In this document: positions 18,047 to 28,195 of the stretch, in pieces
Layout of the letters: every line of letters starts with the position of its first letter
How positions within the stretch are numbered: the first letter of the stretch is position 1
From: Halanaerobium saccharolyticum
GTDB taxonomy: Bacteria; Bacillota; Halanaerobiia; Halanaerobiales; Halanaerobiaceae
Reading direction: 5' to 3'
Length of the DNA: 64,000 nt
Assembly: GCF_003053565.1 (NCBI RefSeq)
Contig: NZ_QAXS01000004.1
Span: 62,001 to 126,000 of the forward strand
Notes under the pieces: generated by a model
Databases searched by the model: none
Seen by the model: only the letters and a program-made list of their open reading frames with translations
Told to the model about the DNA's origin: nothing
Position numbers and translations under genes: made by a program

Positions 18047-18637
18047 ATGCAGAAGATTCATTTTAAACAAATAATAATTACACTTGCTTTGATTTTACTG
18101 TTTAATTCAGTATTTCTACCTTATTTAATGCCTGTTTCAGAACTTAAAGCAGCATCTATAGAAAAAGAAGATATTTACACAGGTCTGGGACTTATGTTTT
18201 TGCTTGTTGTTCTTTCCGGTGGTAAAAGCAGTAATAAAGAAGTTGCAGTAAGGGATGATTTTTATAGTTACAAAAATTTTAGTGCAGATGAAATTGAAAT
18301 ACTGGCAAGTATAATTAATGCGGAGGCGCGTGGTGAAAGCTACCAGGGCAAAGTGGCAGTAGGAGCGGTTATAATTAATAGGGTTTATCATCCTTCATTT
18401 CCAAATTCAATTAGAGAGGTTGTTTATCAAACTGGGCAATTTACTCCAGTTGAAAATGGGATGATTGATTTATCACCAGATAATGATTCTTTTAAGGCTG
18501 CCTATGATGCTGTAAGCGGTCTGGATCCAAGTCAGGGAAGCCTTTATTTTTATAATCCTGCTAAATCAAGAAACCCTGAGTTTTTTGCTAAAAGAGATAA
18601 GGTAGTAACTATTGGCAACCATGTGTTTTTAAAATAA
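18047..18637 (+). CDS. SleB/CwlJ-like cell wall hydrolase
   Basis: A 196-residue exported protein with an N-terminal signal/anchor (about 8-35) and a Hydrolase_2 domain (about 85-196) of the spore-cortex-lytic family. Conserved blocks are ASIINAEARGESYQGKVAV, with the putative catalytic Glu, GAVIINRV and GSLYFYNPAKS. It lacks the N-terminal peptidoglycan-binding repeat of classical SleB, so it may remodel vegetative wall instead of cortex. It has its own AAGGAGA ribosome site and stands 73 bp after the SLH gene. Confidence 0.87.
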   Translation: MQKIHFKQIIITLALILLFNSVFLPYLMPVSELKAASIEKEDIYTGLGLMFLLVVLSGGKSSNKEVAVRDDFYSYKNFSADEIEILASIINAEARGESYQGKVAVGAVIINRVYHPSFPNSIREVVYQTGQFTPVENGMIDLSPDNDSFKAAYDAVSGLDPSQGSLYFYNPAKSRNPEFFAKRDKVVTIGNHVFLK

Positions 18638-18656
18638 AAACTTATTTAGCTTAAAT

Positions 18657-18687
18657 AAAAACCTCAGTCATATGACTGAGGTTTTTT
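18657..18687. terminator. bidirectional terminator
   Basis: Palindrome with stem AAAACCTCAGTCAT and its complement, T-rich on both strands. It serves the convergent hydrolase (+) and topoisomerase (-) genes. Confidence 0.88.
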
Positions 18688-18705
18688 ATCTTTGATTATT
18701 AAGTT

Positions 18706-21090
18706 TTATTCCACTTCAATAATTTTTTTGACAGCCACTATTTTTTCAAAATCAAGTTCTTTTGTAACCTGATACATATTACCTCCCGGTGAGGTTTCTG
18801 GTATATCAGCGACAACTATTTCATTTATTTCTCCATTTTTAGCAGCAATTAATATTTTATCATCTCTGGCTGCTGTGACCGCTCCTGCAAGTTTGTATTT
18901 GCTATTAGAAAAGATTCTAATTCCTTTACCATTTCTTTTTTGAGATCTAAAATTGTTTAATTTAATTTTATTAGCTCTACCATCCTCACTAATTGAGATT
19001 AAGAAATCATTTTTATCAAAAATGTTAAAGTATATTACATGATCATTCTTGCTTAAATTGATTGCTCTACTGCCAAGAGTATTCCGACCGGTAGTCGAGA
19101 AGGTATCCCCGCTAAATCTAATTAAATAACCATTTTTGCTAACAACAATTATATCTTCTATCGCATTTGTTTTTTCAACATTGACTAAGCTATCATTGTC
19201 CAGTTTGATTGCTCTAATATGGCTATAATTGGTCCTATATTCATCGACATTACTCCTTTTGACCAAACCAGAACGAGTAACAAAGGTATAATATTGATTC
19301 TGATTCTTATTCTGTTCCTTATCTAAAATATTTAATGAAATAATATTTTCCTTGATTGGAATCTGAAGATATTTACTTAAATTATCTCCGGTAGCAAGTC
19401 CGTGATGTTCTTCAATATCATGGACCTGTAAATTATATACTTCTCCCTGATCACTAAAAAAGAGAAGTTGATCTAACGAAGAACCTTCAACTGCTGCAAC
19501 GAGATAGTCGTTTTTAGCCGCTCTTAGATTCTTGAATTCTTCATTTCGTTTAATAATTCCCCGGTAGGATAGTGATAAAACAGCATTTTTCTCTTTGATC
19601 AGATCATCTTTAGTTATTTCAGCTTTACTGTCATCAGCAATTATTTCGGTTCGCCGCTGATCATCAAAGCTTTTTTTGATTTCTTTAAGTTCATCACGGA
19701 GTACATTATTCAATTCATCCTCGTTATTTAAAATGTTTTTATAATACTTAATTTTCTCAGCTAGATCCTCTCTTTCAGCTTCCAGCTTTTCAAATTCCAT
19801 TCCTACCAGACGCTGCAGCTGCATCTCCAGAATTGACTGGGCCTGTTGTTTTGATATATCAAGTTCCTGCATTAATTTTTCCCTGGCTTCTTTTTTTGAT
19901 TGAGAGTTTCTAATTACCTTAATTACTATATCAAGCTCATCGATTGCTCTTTTTAGACCTGCTAAAATATGATAACGATTTTCGGATTTATTTAAGTTAT
20001 ATTGAGTATGATTTTTAATAACCTGTTTGCGGAAATCTAAAAAGTGATTCAAAATCTCGAGCAGCCCCATCACAACTGGCTTTTTATCATTGAGGGCCAA
20101 AAGATTAATCCGAAAATTAGTCTGCAGATTTGTGTATTTATAAAGTCTATTTAATGTTAATTGTGGATCTGCCTTACTTTTTAATTCAATCACAATTCTA
20201 ATTCCCTTTTTATCTGATTCATCTCTTAAATCAGAAACTGCTGATATTTTTCCTTTGTTAACCAGATCAGCAATTTCTTCAATTAATTTTGCTTTATTAA
20301 CCTGATATGGGATTTCGGTAATAATTAGATTTTGATGTCTTCCTTCTTTTTCAACTTTACTTTTAGCTCTTAAAGTTATTTTCCCTTTACCATTTTGATA
20401 GGCTGATTTTATACCGTCATTGCCAACTATAGCTGCACCGGTTGGAAAATCAGGACCGGGTAGATGATTTTTAATAATTGTCTCCAGTCTGGCGTTAGGA
20501 TAGTCGAGAAGGTGAATTAAAGCATCTATTACCTCTCCTAAATTATGAGGTGGTATAGAAGTACTCATTCCAACAGCAATACCACTGGAGCCGTTAACTA
20601 ACAGATTTGGTATTTTTGAGGGCAGCACTTCAGGTTCCTGCAGACTGCCGTCAAAATTATCAATAAAATTAACAGTTTCTTCATCTATATTGTCTAAAAG
20701 TGCTTCAGCAATTTCAGTTAATTTTGTTTCAGTATATCGCATGGCAGCAGCACTATCACCATCAATTGAGCCAAAATTACCGTGGCCGTCGATCAGCTGA
20801 TAACGCTGATTAAAGTCCTGTGCCATCCTGACCATAGCATCATAAACTGCACTGTCACCATGAGGATGGAATTTACCTAATACTTCACCAACTAGGCGGG
20901 CTGATTTTTTATGGGGACGATTGTGCAGCAGCCCCAGTTCGCGGGCAGCAAAAAGTATTCTTCTATGTACAGGTTTTAAACCATCTCTAACATCAGGCAA
21001 AGCTCTACCGATGATTACACTTAAGGAATAATTCAGGTAAGCATCTTTCATTTTATCTTCAATTGCAATTGGATAAATTTCTTCTTTCAT
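18706..21090 (-). CDS. parC: type IIA topoisomerase subunit A, probably topoisomerase IV ParC
   Basis: DNA breakage-reunion subunit of 794 residues. Catalytic Tyr119 (AAMRYTE), the quinolone-determining region around S80 ([10 protein letters not shown]), the coiled-coil gate and a C-terminal beta-pinwheel are present. The N-terminal half resembles GyrA, but the first pinwheel blade (after SYRGIIKR) has no QRRGGKG GyrA box; only a degenerate QKRNGKG occurs late, at 717-723. Since the box in blade 1 is needed for supercoiling, topoisomerase IV is the better guess. The gene is divergent from its partner subunit. Confidence 0.85.
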   Translation of the reverse strand: MKEEIYPIAIEDKMKDAYLNYSLSVIIGRALPDVRDGLKPVHRRILFAARELGLLHNRPHKKSARLVGEVLGKFHPHGDSAVYDAMVRMAQDFNQRYQLIDGHGNFGSIDGDSAAAMRYTETKLTEIAEALLDNIDEETVNFIDNFDGSLQEPEVLPSKIPNLLVNGSSGIAVGMSTSIPPHNLGEVIDALIHLLDYPNARLETIIKNHLPGPDFPTGAAIVGNDGIKSAYQNGKGKITLRAKSKVEKEGRHQNLIITEIPYQVNKAKLIEEIADLVNKGKISAVSDLRDESDKKGIRIVIELKSKADPQLTLNRLYKYTNLQTNFRINLLALNDKKPVVMGLLEILNHFLDFRKQVIKNHTQYNLNKSENRYHILAGLKRAIDELDIVIKVIRNSQSKKEAREKLMQELDISKQQAQSILEMQLQRLVGMEFEKLEAEREDLAEKIKYYKNILNNEDELNNVLRDELKEIKKSFDDQRRTEIIADDSKAEITKDDLIKEKNAVLSLSYRGIIKRNEEFKNLRAAKNDYLVAAVEGSSLDQLLFFSDQGEVYNLQVHDIEEHHGLATGDNLSKYLQIPIKENIISLNILDKEQNKNQNQYYTFVTRSGLVKRSNVDEYRTNYSHIRAIKLDNDSLVNVEKTNAIEDIIVVSKNGYLIRFSGDTFSTTGRNTLGSRAINLSKNDHVIYFNIFDKNDFLISISEDGRANKIKLNNFRSQKRNGKGIRIFSNSKYKLAGAVTAARDDKILIAAKNGEINEIVVADIPETSPGGNMYQVTKELDFEKIVAVKKIIEVE

Positions 21091-21130
21091 TATCTATCTC
21101 CTCTCAAATTTAATCGTTTTCTGCTAATTT

Positions 21131-21160
21131 ATAATATCATTCTTATCATAGAATTTGCAA
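21131..21160 (-). promoter_or_regulatory. promoter of the subunit A gene
   Basis: On the minus strand TTGCAA (21160-21155), 18-bp spacer, TATTAT (21136-21131). Confidence 0.5.
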
Positions 21161-21177
21161 ATTTAAAGCTTAAACGA

Positions 21178-21207
21178 CTGGCATTCTCTAAATCTCTTTG
21201 TTATAAT
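21178..21207 (+). promoter_or_regulatory. promoter of the subunit B gene
   Basis: CTGGCA (21178-21183), 18-bp spacer, TATAAT (21202-21207). The -35 is weak. It is divergent from the subunit A promoter, only about 20 bp away. Confidence 0.5.
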
Positions 21208-21233
21208 AATGAAATGGAGGATGGTGAAGACTT

Positions 21234-23150
21234 ATGGATACACTTTTTGATAATGTAGATTATAATGCTGATCAGATACAGGTGCTTAAAGGTCTGGAAG
21301 CAGTTCGTAAAAGACCGGGAATGTATATTGGAAGTACAGGGATAAAAGGTTTACATCACCTTGTCTGGGAGGTAGTAGATAACAGTATAGATGAATTTTT
21401 AGCTGGAAATGGTGATCAAATTAAGGTTACTATTCACGAAGGGGAAGAAGTTACGGTCGAAGATTTTGGTCGTGGTATCCCGGCGGATATTCATCAGGAT
21501 ACTGGCCTGCCTGCTGTAGAAGTAGTTCTGACAACTCTGCATGCGGGAGGAAAATTTAATAATAATAGTTATAAGGTTTCTGGAGGACTGCACGGAGTTG
21601 GTGTTTCAGTAGTTAATGCTCTTTCAGAGGAATTGACGATCACAACCCACTGGAAGGGAAATAAATATCAGCAGCACTATAAAAAAGGAATTCCTGTTGA
21701 TAAACTAAAAAAACTGGGCAGTACTGACCGCAGTGGAACAGTAATTCGCTTCAAACCGGATTCTGAAATTTTTACAGCTACAGAGTTTAAATATGAAAAT
21801 TTAGCCCACCGCCTGCAGGAATCAGCTTATTTAAACAAGGAATTAACCCTTGTTTTAAGAGATGAGCGCGGAGAAGAAATAGAAGAAGAGGAATTCCAGT
21901 ATGATGGTGGTATTAAAGCTTTTGTTGAATTTTTAAATAAAGACCGTAATATACTCAATGAAGACATTATATATTTTGAATCAAAACCTGATGATTATGA
22001 GGTGGAGATAGCTGTTCAGTATAATGACGGCTACAATGAGCGGATTTTTTCTTATGCTAATAACATTAATACTATTGATGGAGGTTACCACCTGACAGGT
22101 TTTAAAACTGCTCTTACCAGAGCAATTAATAACTTTGCTAAGAATAATAACCAGCTGCCGGCGAAGATCTCTTCACTTAATGGTAAAGATGTGAGAGAAG
22201 GAATTACTGCAGTAATTAATGTTAAACTGCCTGAGCCTCAGTTTGAGGGCCAGACCAAGACTAAGCTCGGCAACAGTGAGATCAGAAGTATTGTTGAAAG
22301 TGAGGTTTACGAATATTTAAGTTTATATTTTGATACCAATCCTGAACTTGCCAAAAAAGTTATTGATAAGGCAGTCCAGGCAGTTAGAGCGCGTAAGGCT
22401 TCCAAAAAAGCAAGAGAGCTGACTAAAAGGAAAACTGCGCTTTCTTCTAACTCCCTGCCCGGTAAACTTGCCGACTGCAGCAGCAAAAAGGCCGAAAAAA
22501 GTGAGCTTTTTATTGTTGAGGGTGATTCAGCCGGTGGTTCTGCAAAACAGGGTAGAGAGCGTAAATTTCAGGCTATCTTACCGCTGAAGGGAAAGATTTT
22601 AAATGTAGAGCGGGCCAGACTTGATAAGATTTTGAATAATAAAGAGGTTGCTTCAATTATTACTGCTTTAGGGGCAGGAATTGGAGAGGATTTTGACTTA
22701 AAGAGGCTTCGCTATCACAAAATAATTATCATGACTGATGCTGATGTAGATGGTGCTCACATTGCAACTTTAATTTTAACCCTCTTTTACCGTTATATGC
22801 CTGAGTTGATTGATAACGGCCATATTTATCTGGCCAAACCACCTTTATATAAGGTGACAAAGAGAGGAAAGAGTCATTATTTATACAGTGATCAGGAATT
22901 AGCAGAATTTAGAGCCGAAAATGAAGGCAGTAGTTTTTCCCTGCAGAGATATAAGGGACTTGGAGAAATGAATCCGGAACAGCTCTGGGATACAACTATG
23001 GACCCAGAAAACAGAGTTCTGCAGAAGGTAGAAATTGACGATGATATCGAAGCAGATGATATTTTTACCCGTTTAATGGGCTCAAATGCTTCTTTAAGAA
23101 AAGAATTTATTTTTAATAATGCAGAACTGGCTCAAACTATTGATGTTTAA
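21234..23150 (+). CDS. parE: type IIA topoisomerase subunit B (GyrB/ParE family)
   Basis: ATPase subunit of 638 residues. GHKL domain: EVVDNSIDE, DFGRGIP and GGLHGVGVSVVNALS. Transducer: QTKTKLGNSE. Toprim: EGDSAGGSAKQGR and DADVDGAHI, which supply the metal ligands, then the RYKGLGEMNPEQLW tail. Sequence alone hardly separates GyrB from ParE; the call follows the divergent partner lacking a proper GyrA box. ATG with GGAGG at 21216-21220. If the true gyrase genes lie elsewhere beside dnaA, this is ParE. Confidence 0.85.
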   Translation: MDTLFDNVDYNADQIQVLKGLEAVRKRPGMYIGSTGIKGLHHLVWEVVDNSIDEFLAGNGDQIKVTIHEGEEVTVEDFGRGIPADIHQDTGLPAVEVVLTTLHAGGKFNNNSYKVSGGLHGVGVSVVNALSEELTITTHWKGNKYQQHYKKGIPVDKLKKLGSTDRSGTVIRFKPDSEIFTATEFKYENLAHRLQESAYLNKELTLVLRDERGEEIEEEEFQYDGGIKAFVEFLNKDRNILNEDIIYFESKPDDYEVEIAVQYNDGYNERIFSYANNINTIDGGYHLTGFKTALTRAINNFAKNNNQLPAKISSLNGKDVREGITAVINVKLPEPQFEGQTKTKLGNSEIRSIVESEVYEYLSLYFDTNPELAKKVIDKAVQAVRARKASKKARELTKRKTALSSNSLPGKLADCSSKKAEKSELFIVEGDSAGGSAKQGRERKFQAILPLKGKILNVERARLDKILNNKEVASIITALGAGIGEDFDLKRLRYHKIIIMTDADVDGAHIATLILTLFYRYMPELIDNGHIYLAKPPLYKVTKRGKSHYLYSDQELAEFRAENEGSSFSLQRYKGLGEMNPEQLWDTTMDPENRVLQKVEIDDDIEADDIFTRLMGSNASLRKEFIFNNAELAQTIDV

Positions 23151-23178
23151 AATCTAACTGCAGTTAGGTGGTGATTAT

Positions 23179-24447
23179 TTGTCAGCTGATAGTAAATTTA
23201 ATAACAGATATCTAAAATTGTTTTTAGCATTTTTAATTGGCCTAATAGTAGGGCTAATAGCTTTGTTATATAATAATGTTTTAGACTTTTTTACTTTTTC
23301 GCTGCTTGATATTGGAATGGAGCTGACTATTTTAAACCGCCTAAGCTTTTTGTTTCTACCAGCTCTGGGTGGGCTGCTTGTTGGTTTTATAATTAAATAT
23401 GGTAGTATGACTGCAAAAGGTCATGGTATTCCAGCCATTTTGTCCTCGATTGAAAGCAAGGAGCGCCATTTAACCTATCGCGACCTTTTAACTGAGGGTT
23501 TTGCTTCGGCCATTACTATTTCAACTGGTGGTTCAGGTGGGCGAATCGGTCCAATAGTCGAAATTGGAGCCGGGATGGGTGATTTAATTGCTTATAAGCT
23601 TGACCTTGATCTTGATGATTATCAAAGCTTTTTAGGCTGTGGGGCTGCAGCTGGAATAGCTGGTTTATTCCATGCTCCACTGGGTGGAATTATGTTTGTA
23701 ACTGAAATTTTATTTAATAAAGTTGAAAAAAGTCGTTTAATTCTGGTTGCTTTGAGTGCTATTACTGCTGATATGGTTATCCGCTGGAGTGGAAAAGATC
23801 TATTTCTGGCAGATTTAAATTTAGGTCAGGTTGGTAGTGCCTATAATTTTTTAACAGCAGCGGTTATTGGAGTTTTTGCAGCATTTTTTGCAGTTGCTTT
23901 TATTTATACCCTGCATAAACTGTCCGATATATTCGACAACTTAAAAATTAATATTGTTCTAAAACCAGCGCTGGGAGGTCTGCTGTTAGGAGTTATCGCT
24001 TTTGGCCTGCCTGAGATAATGGGCTCTGGTAACCGGGTTATAATTTCTTTATTTGAGCAGAACGAATTTAATCTGGGATTTTTACTTTTAATATTGATCT
24101 TTAAGATTATTGGAACTGCCCTAACACTGGGCTCAGGGGGTTCGGGCGGGATTTTTTCTCCGTCGCTGTTAATTGGCAGTTTAACTGGAATAATTATTGG
24201 TATTTCTTTTCATCAAATTTTTCCTTTTTTAAGCGGTTCTCCAGTTTTATATGCCCTGATTGGTATGGCTGCTGTGATTAGTGGAGTTATTAGAGCTCCC
24301 CTGACGGCTACCTTTATTATTCTGGAATTTACTCATAATTACAGTTTGACAATTCCGCTTTTAATTGCCTCCTTGATTGCTGAGAGAATAGCAAGTATGA
24401 GCGGTATAAAATCAGCCTATTCCCCTGAATATTTTGAACGCCTCTAG
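23179..24447 (+). CDS. ClC family chloride channel/transporter
   Basis: A 422-residue ClC membrane protein without CBS domains. Pore segments are AKGHGIPAIL (83-90 region), the selectivity-filter stretch GSGGRIGPIVEIG (118-130), HAPLGGIMFVTEI (165-177) and GSGGSGGIFSPSLL. The external gating glutamate (E148 in E. coli ClC-ec1) is I123, and the internal proton glutamate (E203) aligns with I177. Exchangers need both, so this is likely a passive chloride channel or uncoupled. TTG start 28 bp after parE. A salt-related role fits a halophile. Confidence 0.9.
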   Translation: MSADSKFNNRYLKLFLAFLIGLIVGLIALLYNNVLDFFTFSLLDIGMELTILNRLSFLFLPALGGLLVGFIIKYGSMTAKGHGIPAILSSIESKERHLTYRDLLTEGFASAITISTGGSGGRIGPIVEIGAGMGDLIAYKLDLDLDDYQSFLGCGAAAGIAGLFHAPLGGIMFVTEILFNKVEKSRLILVALSAITADMVIRWSGKDLFLADLNLGQVGSAYNFLTAAVIGVFAAFFAVAFIYTLHKLSDIFDNLKINIVLKPALGGLLLGVIAFGLPEIMGSGNRVIISLFEQNEFNLGFLLLILIFKIIGTALTLGSGGSGGIFSPSLLIGSLTGIIIGISFHQIFPFLSGSPVLYALIGMAAVISGVIRAPLTATFIILEFTHNYSLTIPLLIASLIAERIASMSGIKSAYSPEYFERL

Positions 24448-24458
24448 GCAGTAAAAAC

Positions 24459-24488
24459 TTGACATTTTAGTTATTTCTGTTTTATAAT
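24459..24488 (+). promoter_or_regulatory. rubredoxin promoter
   Basis: Perfect TTGACA (24459-24464), 18-bp spacer, TATAAT (24483-24488). Confidence 0.7.
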
Positions 24489-24532
24489 TAGTTAAGTAAA
24501 TAAATATTAAAATGAGGAAGGAGAGACTTAAT

Positions 24533-24697
24533 ATGCAGAAGTATCAGTGCACAGTTTGTATGTACATTTATGATCCAGAAGAAGGAGATCCTGTAGGTGG
24601 AATCGAGCCAGGTACATCTTTTGAAGATCTTCCAGATGACTGGACATGTCCTGAATGTGGTGTTGGTAAAGATATGTTCGAACCATATGATGGCTAA
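24533..24697 (+). CDS. rubredoxin
   Basis: Small Fe(Cys)4 electron carrier of 54 residues, used in anaerobes for oxygen and peroxide reduction. The two cysteine pairs CTVC and CPEC bind iron, and the aromatic core (YIYDP, W in DDWTCP) is intact. An upstream in-frame ATG at 24512 overlaps the AGGAAGGAG site at 24514-24522, which clearly serves the ATG at 24533. It is monocistronic, with its own promoter and terminator. No redox partner is adjacent. Confidence 0.96.
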   Translation: MQKYQCTVCMYIYDPEEGDPVGGIEPGTSFEDLPDDWTCPECGVGKDMFEPYDG

Positions 24698-24727
24698 TAG
24701 TACTTATATTTAAATATTTTTTAAAAG

Positions 24728-24753
24728 CTGGGGCTTTAACCCCAGTTTTTATT
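24728..24753 (+). terminator. terminator after rubredoxin
   Basis: Perfect 6-bp stem CTGGGG/CCCCAG, 6-nt loop, then TTTTTATTTT. Confidence 0.8.
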
Positions 24754-24813
24754 TTACTTTCAAAATTAATTATAGTATAATAACTTCGAATAAGATGTAA
24801 GGGCGGGGTACAA

Positions 24814-26136
24814 ATGAATTTAAAGAAAAAGAATTTAACACCAGCTCAATATTTGGTGAGCGGCTATTTTGTAATTATTATGCTCGGATCACTGCTTTTG
24901 ATGCTGCCAGTTGCAACAACTGACGGACAGGGTCTGGGAGCAGTAGATGCAGTTTTTACAGCTACCTCAGCTACCTGTGTTACCGGTCTGATTGTAGTAA
25001 ATACAAAAGAGGCTTTCACAATTTTTGGTTCAACTGTAATCATGCTTTTAATCCAGATTGGTGGACTCGGAATTATGTCGATGTCTACTCTATTCGCCTT
25101 TATAGTCGGAAAAAAAATTAGTTTAAAAGAAAGGTTAATTATCCAGGAAGATCTCAATCAGTATCAAATTTCTGGTATGGTGAGACTGGTGCAGTATCTT
25201 TTAGGTTTTACTTTCGCAATTGAAGGAACAGCTGCCGCAATTTTATTTCTGCGCTTCAGTCAGGACTATCCTTTCTGGAGATCTGTTTATTTATCTATTT
25301 TTCACGCGGTTTCAGCTTTTAACAATGCTGGTTTTGATCTTTTCGGCAACAGTCTGGAAGGATTTACCGGTGATATAACAGTTAATATAGTAATTATGGC
25401 TTTAATTATACTCGGTGGAATCGGTTTTGGAGTTATGATGGAGGCCTATAATCGAGTTAAATTCAAAAAGACAACTCTGCAAACTAAAATTGTAATCGTA
25501 ATGACTCTGGCCTTACTGGTTTTTGGATTTATTACTTTCTTTATTTTAGAATATAATAACACACTTCAGGGTCTGCCTTTACTGGATAAAACTCTGGGGG
25601 CAATGTTTCTTTCAGTTACCCCGCGTACTGCAGGTTTTAATACAGTTCCCACCGGGGCCTTAAAACAGTCTTCATTATTTTTAATTATAGTTTTAATGTT
25701 TATTGGTGCTTCTCCGGGTTCAACCGGTGGTGGAATTAAAACTACAACCTTTGGTGTGATTCTGGTAACCATGAAAAATATGATTACTGGAAAAGAAGAT
25801 ATGGAAATATATAACCGGCGATTTGAAAAACAGATAGTTTATAAGGCTTTTACGATCACCATGCTTGCTGCCGGGCTTGTTATTCTGGTTACAACATTAT
25901 TATTAGTTATTGAAGATTTTCAATTTATAGATGCTTTATTCGAGACAGTATCTGCTTTTGGTACAGTTGGTTTATCTACTGGAATTACCGGACAGCTTTC
26001 AGATATAAGTAGAGTGCTGATTACAATTACTATGTTTGCCGGCCGGGTAGGACCGCTGACCCTGGCAGTAGCAATCGGGGAAAAACAGCGTAAAGGCATA
26101 TATCACTACCCAACTGAAAAAGTTATGGTAGGTTAA
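24814..26136 (+). CDS. trkH: TrkH/KtrB family potassium uptake protein
   Basis: Potassium-translocating membrane subunit of 440 residues. The four pore repeats with filter glycines are visible: SATCVTGLI, SAFNNAGFDL, TPRTAGFNT and SAFGTVGLST. The short length and the lack of extra N-terminal helices favour the KtrB type, which often depends on sodium. GGCGGGG precedes the ATG. The gating subunit follows 35 bp later. Potassium uptake is central to osmoadaptation in halophiles. Confidence 0.93.
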   Translation: MNLKKKNLTPAQYLVSGYFVIIMLGSLLLMLPVATTDGQGLGAVDAVFTATSATCVTGLIVVNTKEAFTIFGSTVIMLLIQIGGLGIMSMSTLFAFIVGKKISLKERLIIQEDLNQYQISGMVRLVQYLLGFTFAIEGTAAAILFLRFSQDYPFWRSVYLSIFHAVSAFNNAGFDLFGNSLEGFTGDITVNIVIMALIILGGIGFGVMMEAYNRVKFKKTTLQTKIVIVMTLALLVFGFITFFILEYNNTLQGLPLLDKTLGAMFLSVTPRTAGFNTVPTGALKQSSLFLIIVLMFIGASPGSTGGGIKTTTFGVILVTMKNMITGKEDMEIYNRRFEKQIVYKAFTITMLAAGLVILVTTLLLVIEDFQFIDALFETVSAFGTVGLSTGITGQLSDISRVLITITMFAGRVGPLTLAVAIGEKQRKGIYHYPTEKVMVG

Positions 26137-26171
26137 TTAATTAGAAGTTTATTTGACAGGAGGAAATACAG

Positions 26172-26831
26172 ATGAAACAGTTTGTTGTGATTGGTTTAGG
26201 CCGTTTTGGCTCCAGTGTTGCTACAACTCTGGCTGATAATGGTTATGATGTTCTAGCAATAGACCAGGATGAGGAAAGGGTACAGTCGATTTCTGCTGAG
26301 GTTACTCATGCTGTAGAGGCTGATGCCACAGATGAGGAAGCACTCAAGACTTTAGGTGTCAGAAATTTTGATGTGGCAGTTGTCAGTATTGGAGATAATG
26401 TTTCTGCCAATATTCTCTGCACACTGATTTTAAAGGAGCTCGGTGTTCCCTATGTAATAGTAAAGGCACCAGATTCTCTACACGGTAAAGTATTAACCAA
26501 AGTTGGAGCAGATCGAGTTGTTTACCCCGAAAGAGATATGGGAGCCAGAATAGCTCATAATTTGATTTCTTCCAATGTCCTTGATTATATAGAATTTGCA
26601 CCAGAATATGGGGTAATAGAAATAATTGCTACAGATAAAATGATCGGTAAAACTTTAAAAGAATTAGAATTTAGATCTAAGTTTAATGTTAACGTAATGG
26701 CAATCAAGCGGGGAGAAAATCTTAATGTTTCTCCTGGAGCCGGCGATAAAATTCTGGAAGGTGACCGCCTGGTTGTGATGGGTAAAAACGAAAGTTTAGA
26801 ACAGTTAAAGAATTTTGATGATCATCAATAG
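26172..26831 (+). CDS. trkA: TrkA/KtrA family potassium uptake regulator
   Basis: Cytosolic gating ring subunit of 219 residues. RCK_N Rossmann domain with GLGRFGSSVATTL and the acidic end of strand 2 (AIDQD), followed by an RCK_C domain (about 135-215) ending GDRLVVMGK. It binds nucleotides and controls the adjacent TrkH/KtrB channel. The single RCK pair is the KtrA architecture (E. coli TrkA has two). AGGAGG at 26158-26163. Confidence 0.93.
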   Translation: MKQFVVIGLGRFGSSVATTLADNGYDVLAIDQDEERVQSISAEVTHAVEADATDEEALKTLGVRNFDVAVVSIGDNVSANILCTLILKELGVPYVIVKAPDSLHGKVLTKVGADRVVYPERDMGARIAHNLISSNVLDYIEFAPEYGVIEIIATDKMIGKTLKELEFRSKFNVNVMAIKRGENLNVSPGAGDKILEGDRLVVMGKNESLEQLKNFDDHQ

Positions 26832-26859
26832 ATTTTAAGTTAATTACAGGAGTGAAATA

Positions 26860-28185
26860 ATGAGTGAAAATAAATATTACAATATAATAACTTACGGCTG
26901 TCAGATGAATGAACATGATTCAGAAAGACTCGCCGGGATGCTGGAAGAAATGGGTTATCAGCATACAGATGAACTGGCTGATGCAGATATAATTTTATTA
27001 AATACCTGTATTATCCGAGAAAACGCTGAATTAAAGGTTTTTGGTAAACTTGGTGAGCTCAAGCAGTATAAAAGAGAGAATCCAGACCTGATAATTGGTA
27101 TTGGCGGCTGTATGATGCAGCAGGATGAACCTGTTGATGAAGTTTACAAGAAATACCGCCATGTTGATTTGATTTTTGGGACTCATAATATTCATCATTT
27201 ACCAAATCTGATTAAAAAAATTGAAGAAACAAGAGATAGAGTCGTTGAAGTCTGGGATGAAGAAGAGGGTTTAATTCCTGACCTGCCTTCTCAGCGCGAG
27301 TCTGAGCATTCAGCCTGGATTTCAATTATTCAGGGCTGTGATAATTTCTGCACCTACTGTATCGTTCCTTATGTTAGAGGTAGAGAGCGCAGCCGACCGG
27401 TAGAATCAATTGTAGATGAAGCTAAAAGGCTGGCTGAAGATGGTGTTAAAGAAATTACTCTTCTCGGTCAGAATGTTAATTCATATGGAAATGATCTTGA
27501 TAAGGAGATTACTTTTCCAAAATTACTGGAAGAATTAAATAAAGTTGAAAAATTAAAAAGAATCCGCTTTATGACCTCTCATCCAAGAGATTTTTCTGAT
27601 GCATTATTAGAAAATATTAAAAATCTGGATAAGGTGGCTAATCACATTCATCTTCCGGTACAGTCAGGAAGCAACAAAGTTCTTAAAGAAATGAATCGCG
27701 GTTATACTCGTGAATATTATATAGAGCGAGTTAAGAAAATTCAGGAGGAAATTCCTGGAGCTGCTGTTTCTACAGACTTTATAGTTGGTTTTCCAGGAGA
27801 AAGCGAGGAAGATTTTGAAAAAACAATTGAGCTGGTCAAAGAATTAAATTTTGATATGGCTTATACCTTTATTTATTCTCAGCGCAGTGGTACTCCTGCA
27901 GCCCGGAGAGACGATCAGGTTGAGGAAGAAGTGAAAAAAGAGCGCTTAAAGCGCTTAATGGATTTGCAGAATAAAATTAGTTATGATAAAAATCAGAAGT
28001 TAATTGGAACAACTCAGGAAATACTGGTGACAGGGCCCAGCAGTAATGATCCAGAAGTTTATGAAGGCCGCACTTCCACCAATAAAATTTGTTTTATTGA
28101 AAAAAATGAAGAATTGATTGGAGAAATTGTTGAAGTAAAAATTGAAGCTGCAAAAAGCTGGACCTTAGAAGGAACAGTAATTTAA
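26860..28185 (+). CDS. miaB: tRNA-2-methylthio-N6-dimethylallyladenosine synthase
   Basis: Radical-SAM methylthiotransferase acting on i6A37 of tRNA, the step after MiaA. The UPF0004 domain has three cluster cysteines (TYGCQMNEHDSERL, NTCIIRE, GIGGCM); the radical-SAM motif CDNFCTYC follows in GCDNFCTYCIVPYVRGRE; a TRAM domain closes the 441 residues. CAGGAG ribosome site. It sits directly upstream of mutS-mutL-miaA, the usual Firmicute order. Confidence 0.95.
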   Translation: MSENKYYNIITYGCQMNEHDSERLAGMLEEMGYQHTDELADADIILLNTCIIRENAELKVFGKLGELKQYKRENPDLIIGIGGCMMQQDEPVDEVYKKYRHVDLIFGTHNIHHLPNLIKKIEETRDRVVEVWDEEEGLIPDLPSQRESEHSAWISIIQGCDNFCTYCIVPYVRGRERSRPVESIVDEAKRLAEDGVKEITLLGQNVNSYGNDLDKEITFPKLLEELNKVEKLKRIRFMTSHPRDFSDALLENIKNLDKVANHIHLPVQSGSNKVLKEMNRGYTREYYIERVKKIQEEIPGAAVSTDFIVGFPGESEEDFEKTIELVKELNFDMAYTFIYSQRSGTPAARRDDQVEEEVKKERLKRLMDLQNKISYDKNQKLIGTTQEILVTGPSSNDPEVYEGRTSTNKICFIEKNEELIGEIVEVKIEAAKSWTLEGTVI

Positions 28186-28195
28186 TATATTATGG

